From an uncultured Lachnospiraceae bacterium (GTDB taxonomy: Bacteria > Bacillota > Clostridia > Lachnospirales > Lachnospiraceae): a DNA stretch of 5,843 nt. Position 1 is the stretch's first letter. Every line of letters starts with the position of its first letter. The notes beneath the pieces were generated by a model, which was given only the letters and a program-made list of their open reading frames with translations, searched no databases and was not told the origin of the DNA. Made by a program: the position numbers and the translations under genes. This document shows, one piece after another, positions 5,512 to 5,843 of the stretch. The DNA lies in the NCBI GenBank assembly GCA_947175305.1, contig CAMWMO010000125.1:1-5843 (forward strand), read 5' to 3'.

Positions 5512-5843
5512 ACCCGTTCCCCCTTTACTAAAAGCACCATGATCTCATCGAGTGAAACATTGTCAACAATAACATCCCGGTATTTGCGCTGCGCTTCTTT
5601 TCCGTCAGAGACCAACACATCAATCTGAAAATCCCTCTTTCGATATGCAATAATATCGCTGCGGTCCAACGCAAGAAACTGGTTTTCCTTACAGCGCATA
5701 ACGGCATAGTTATATGCAAGATCATTCTTCGATGCGGACATAATAAGGCGGCCGTTATGAATAAAAGCGATATAATCCGCAATTTTTTCCAGATCGCTAG
5801 TGATATGGGAAGACAACAGAATAGAGTGGTCTTCCTCCTGCAC
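5508..5843 (-). CDS. ABC transporter ATP-binding protein, C-terminal part (runs off the window)
   Basis: The visible 111 codons are the end of an ABC ATPase; Walker A, signature and Walker B lie beyond the window edge. The fragment opens just before the H-loop ILLSSHIT (switch His at about residue 13 of the fragment), followed by DLEKIADYIAFIHNGRLI, the standard end of the nucleotide-binding domain. A roughly 75-residue C-terminal extension then ends SLDEIMVLLVKGERV, typical of ATPases paired with ABC-2 permeases. The GTG at 5843-5841 is only the edge of the window, not a believable start. The stop overlaps the permease ATG by 4 bases. Together they form a two-protein exporter, and a regulator such as a GntR-type repressor often lies upstream in such operons, but that region is not visible here. 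Confidence 0.9.
   Translation of the reverse strand: MQEEDHSILLSSHITSDLEKIADYIAFIHNGRLIMSASKNDLAYNYAVMRCKENQFLALDRSDIIAYRKRDFQIDVLVSDGKEAQRKYRDVIVDNVSLDEIMVLLVKGERV

Overview
The window looks like chromosomal DNA from a low-to-mid GC Gram-positive anaerobe, most likely a clostridium of the Lachnospiraceae type. This rests on purine-rich Shine-Dalgarno sequences, sigma-A-like hexamers, the cell-wall ligase gene order and general protein character. The assignment is by recognition, without any search.

Left part (1-4020). A short 3' end of an unrecognised gene is followed by a candidate sigma-A promoter. A compact plus-strand operon then runs: alpha/beta hydrolase (230-997), membrane-fused MurF-like Mur ligase (1046-2677) and D-Ala-D-Ala ligase family ATP-grasp enzyme (2756-3937). 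It closes with a clear rho-independent terminator (3983-4020). The Ddl-type enzyme would make a D-amino-acid dipeptide and the Mur ligase could attach it to an acceptor. The Mur ligase has membrane helices where MurF normally has its UDP-sugar-binding domain, so a membrane- or lipid-linked acceptor is plausible. The hydrolase could act on an ester or amide in the same pathway. This is the best candidate for an under-described system in the window.

Middle part (about 3957-4896). An AT-richer patch carries two unrecognised, translationally coupled small genes (4073-4351 and 4348-4827). A third reading frame (4820-4888) starts normally and runs out inside a repeat. The patch is flanked by two 32-bp imperfect direct repeats matching at 27 of 32 positions. 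The right copy is the 3' end of the living ABC permease gene. The left copy reads on the minus strand as the same C-terminus and stop codon (8 of 9 residues), with mostly synonymous differences. It is therefore probably the stump of a lost homologous permease gene, and the two small genes sit at a rearrangement junction. Their layout resembles a toxin-antitoxin cassette, but I do not recognise the families.

Right part (4867-5843, minus strand). This is the end of an ABC exporter operon: the C-terminal part of an ATPase running off the window edge, overlapping by 4 bp (ATGA) an ABC-2 type permease. It converges on the middle patch, and I see no terminator between them.

There is no gene-free stretch longer than 300 bases. 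I found no tRNA, rRNA, CRISPR array, insertion sequence or riboswitch.
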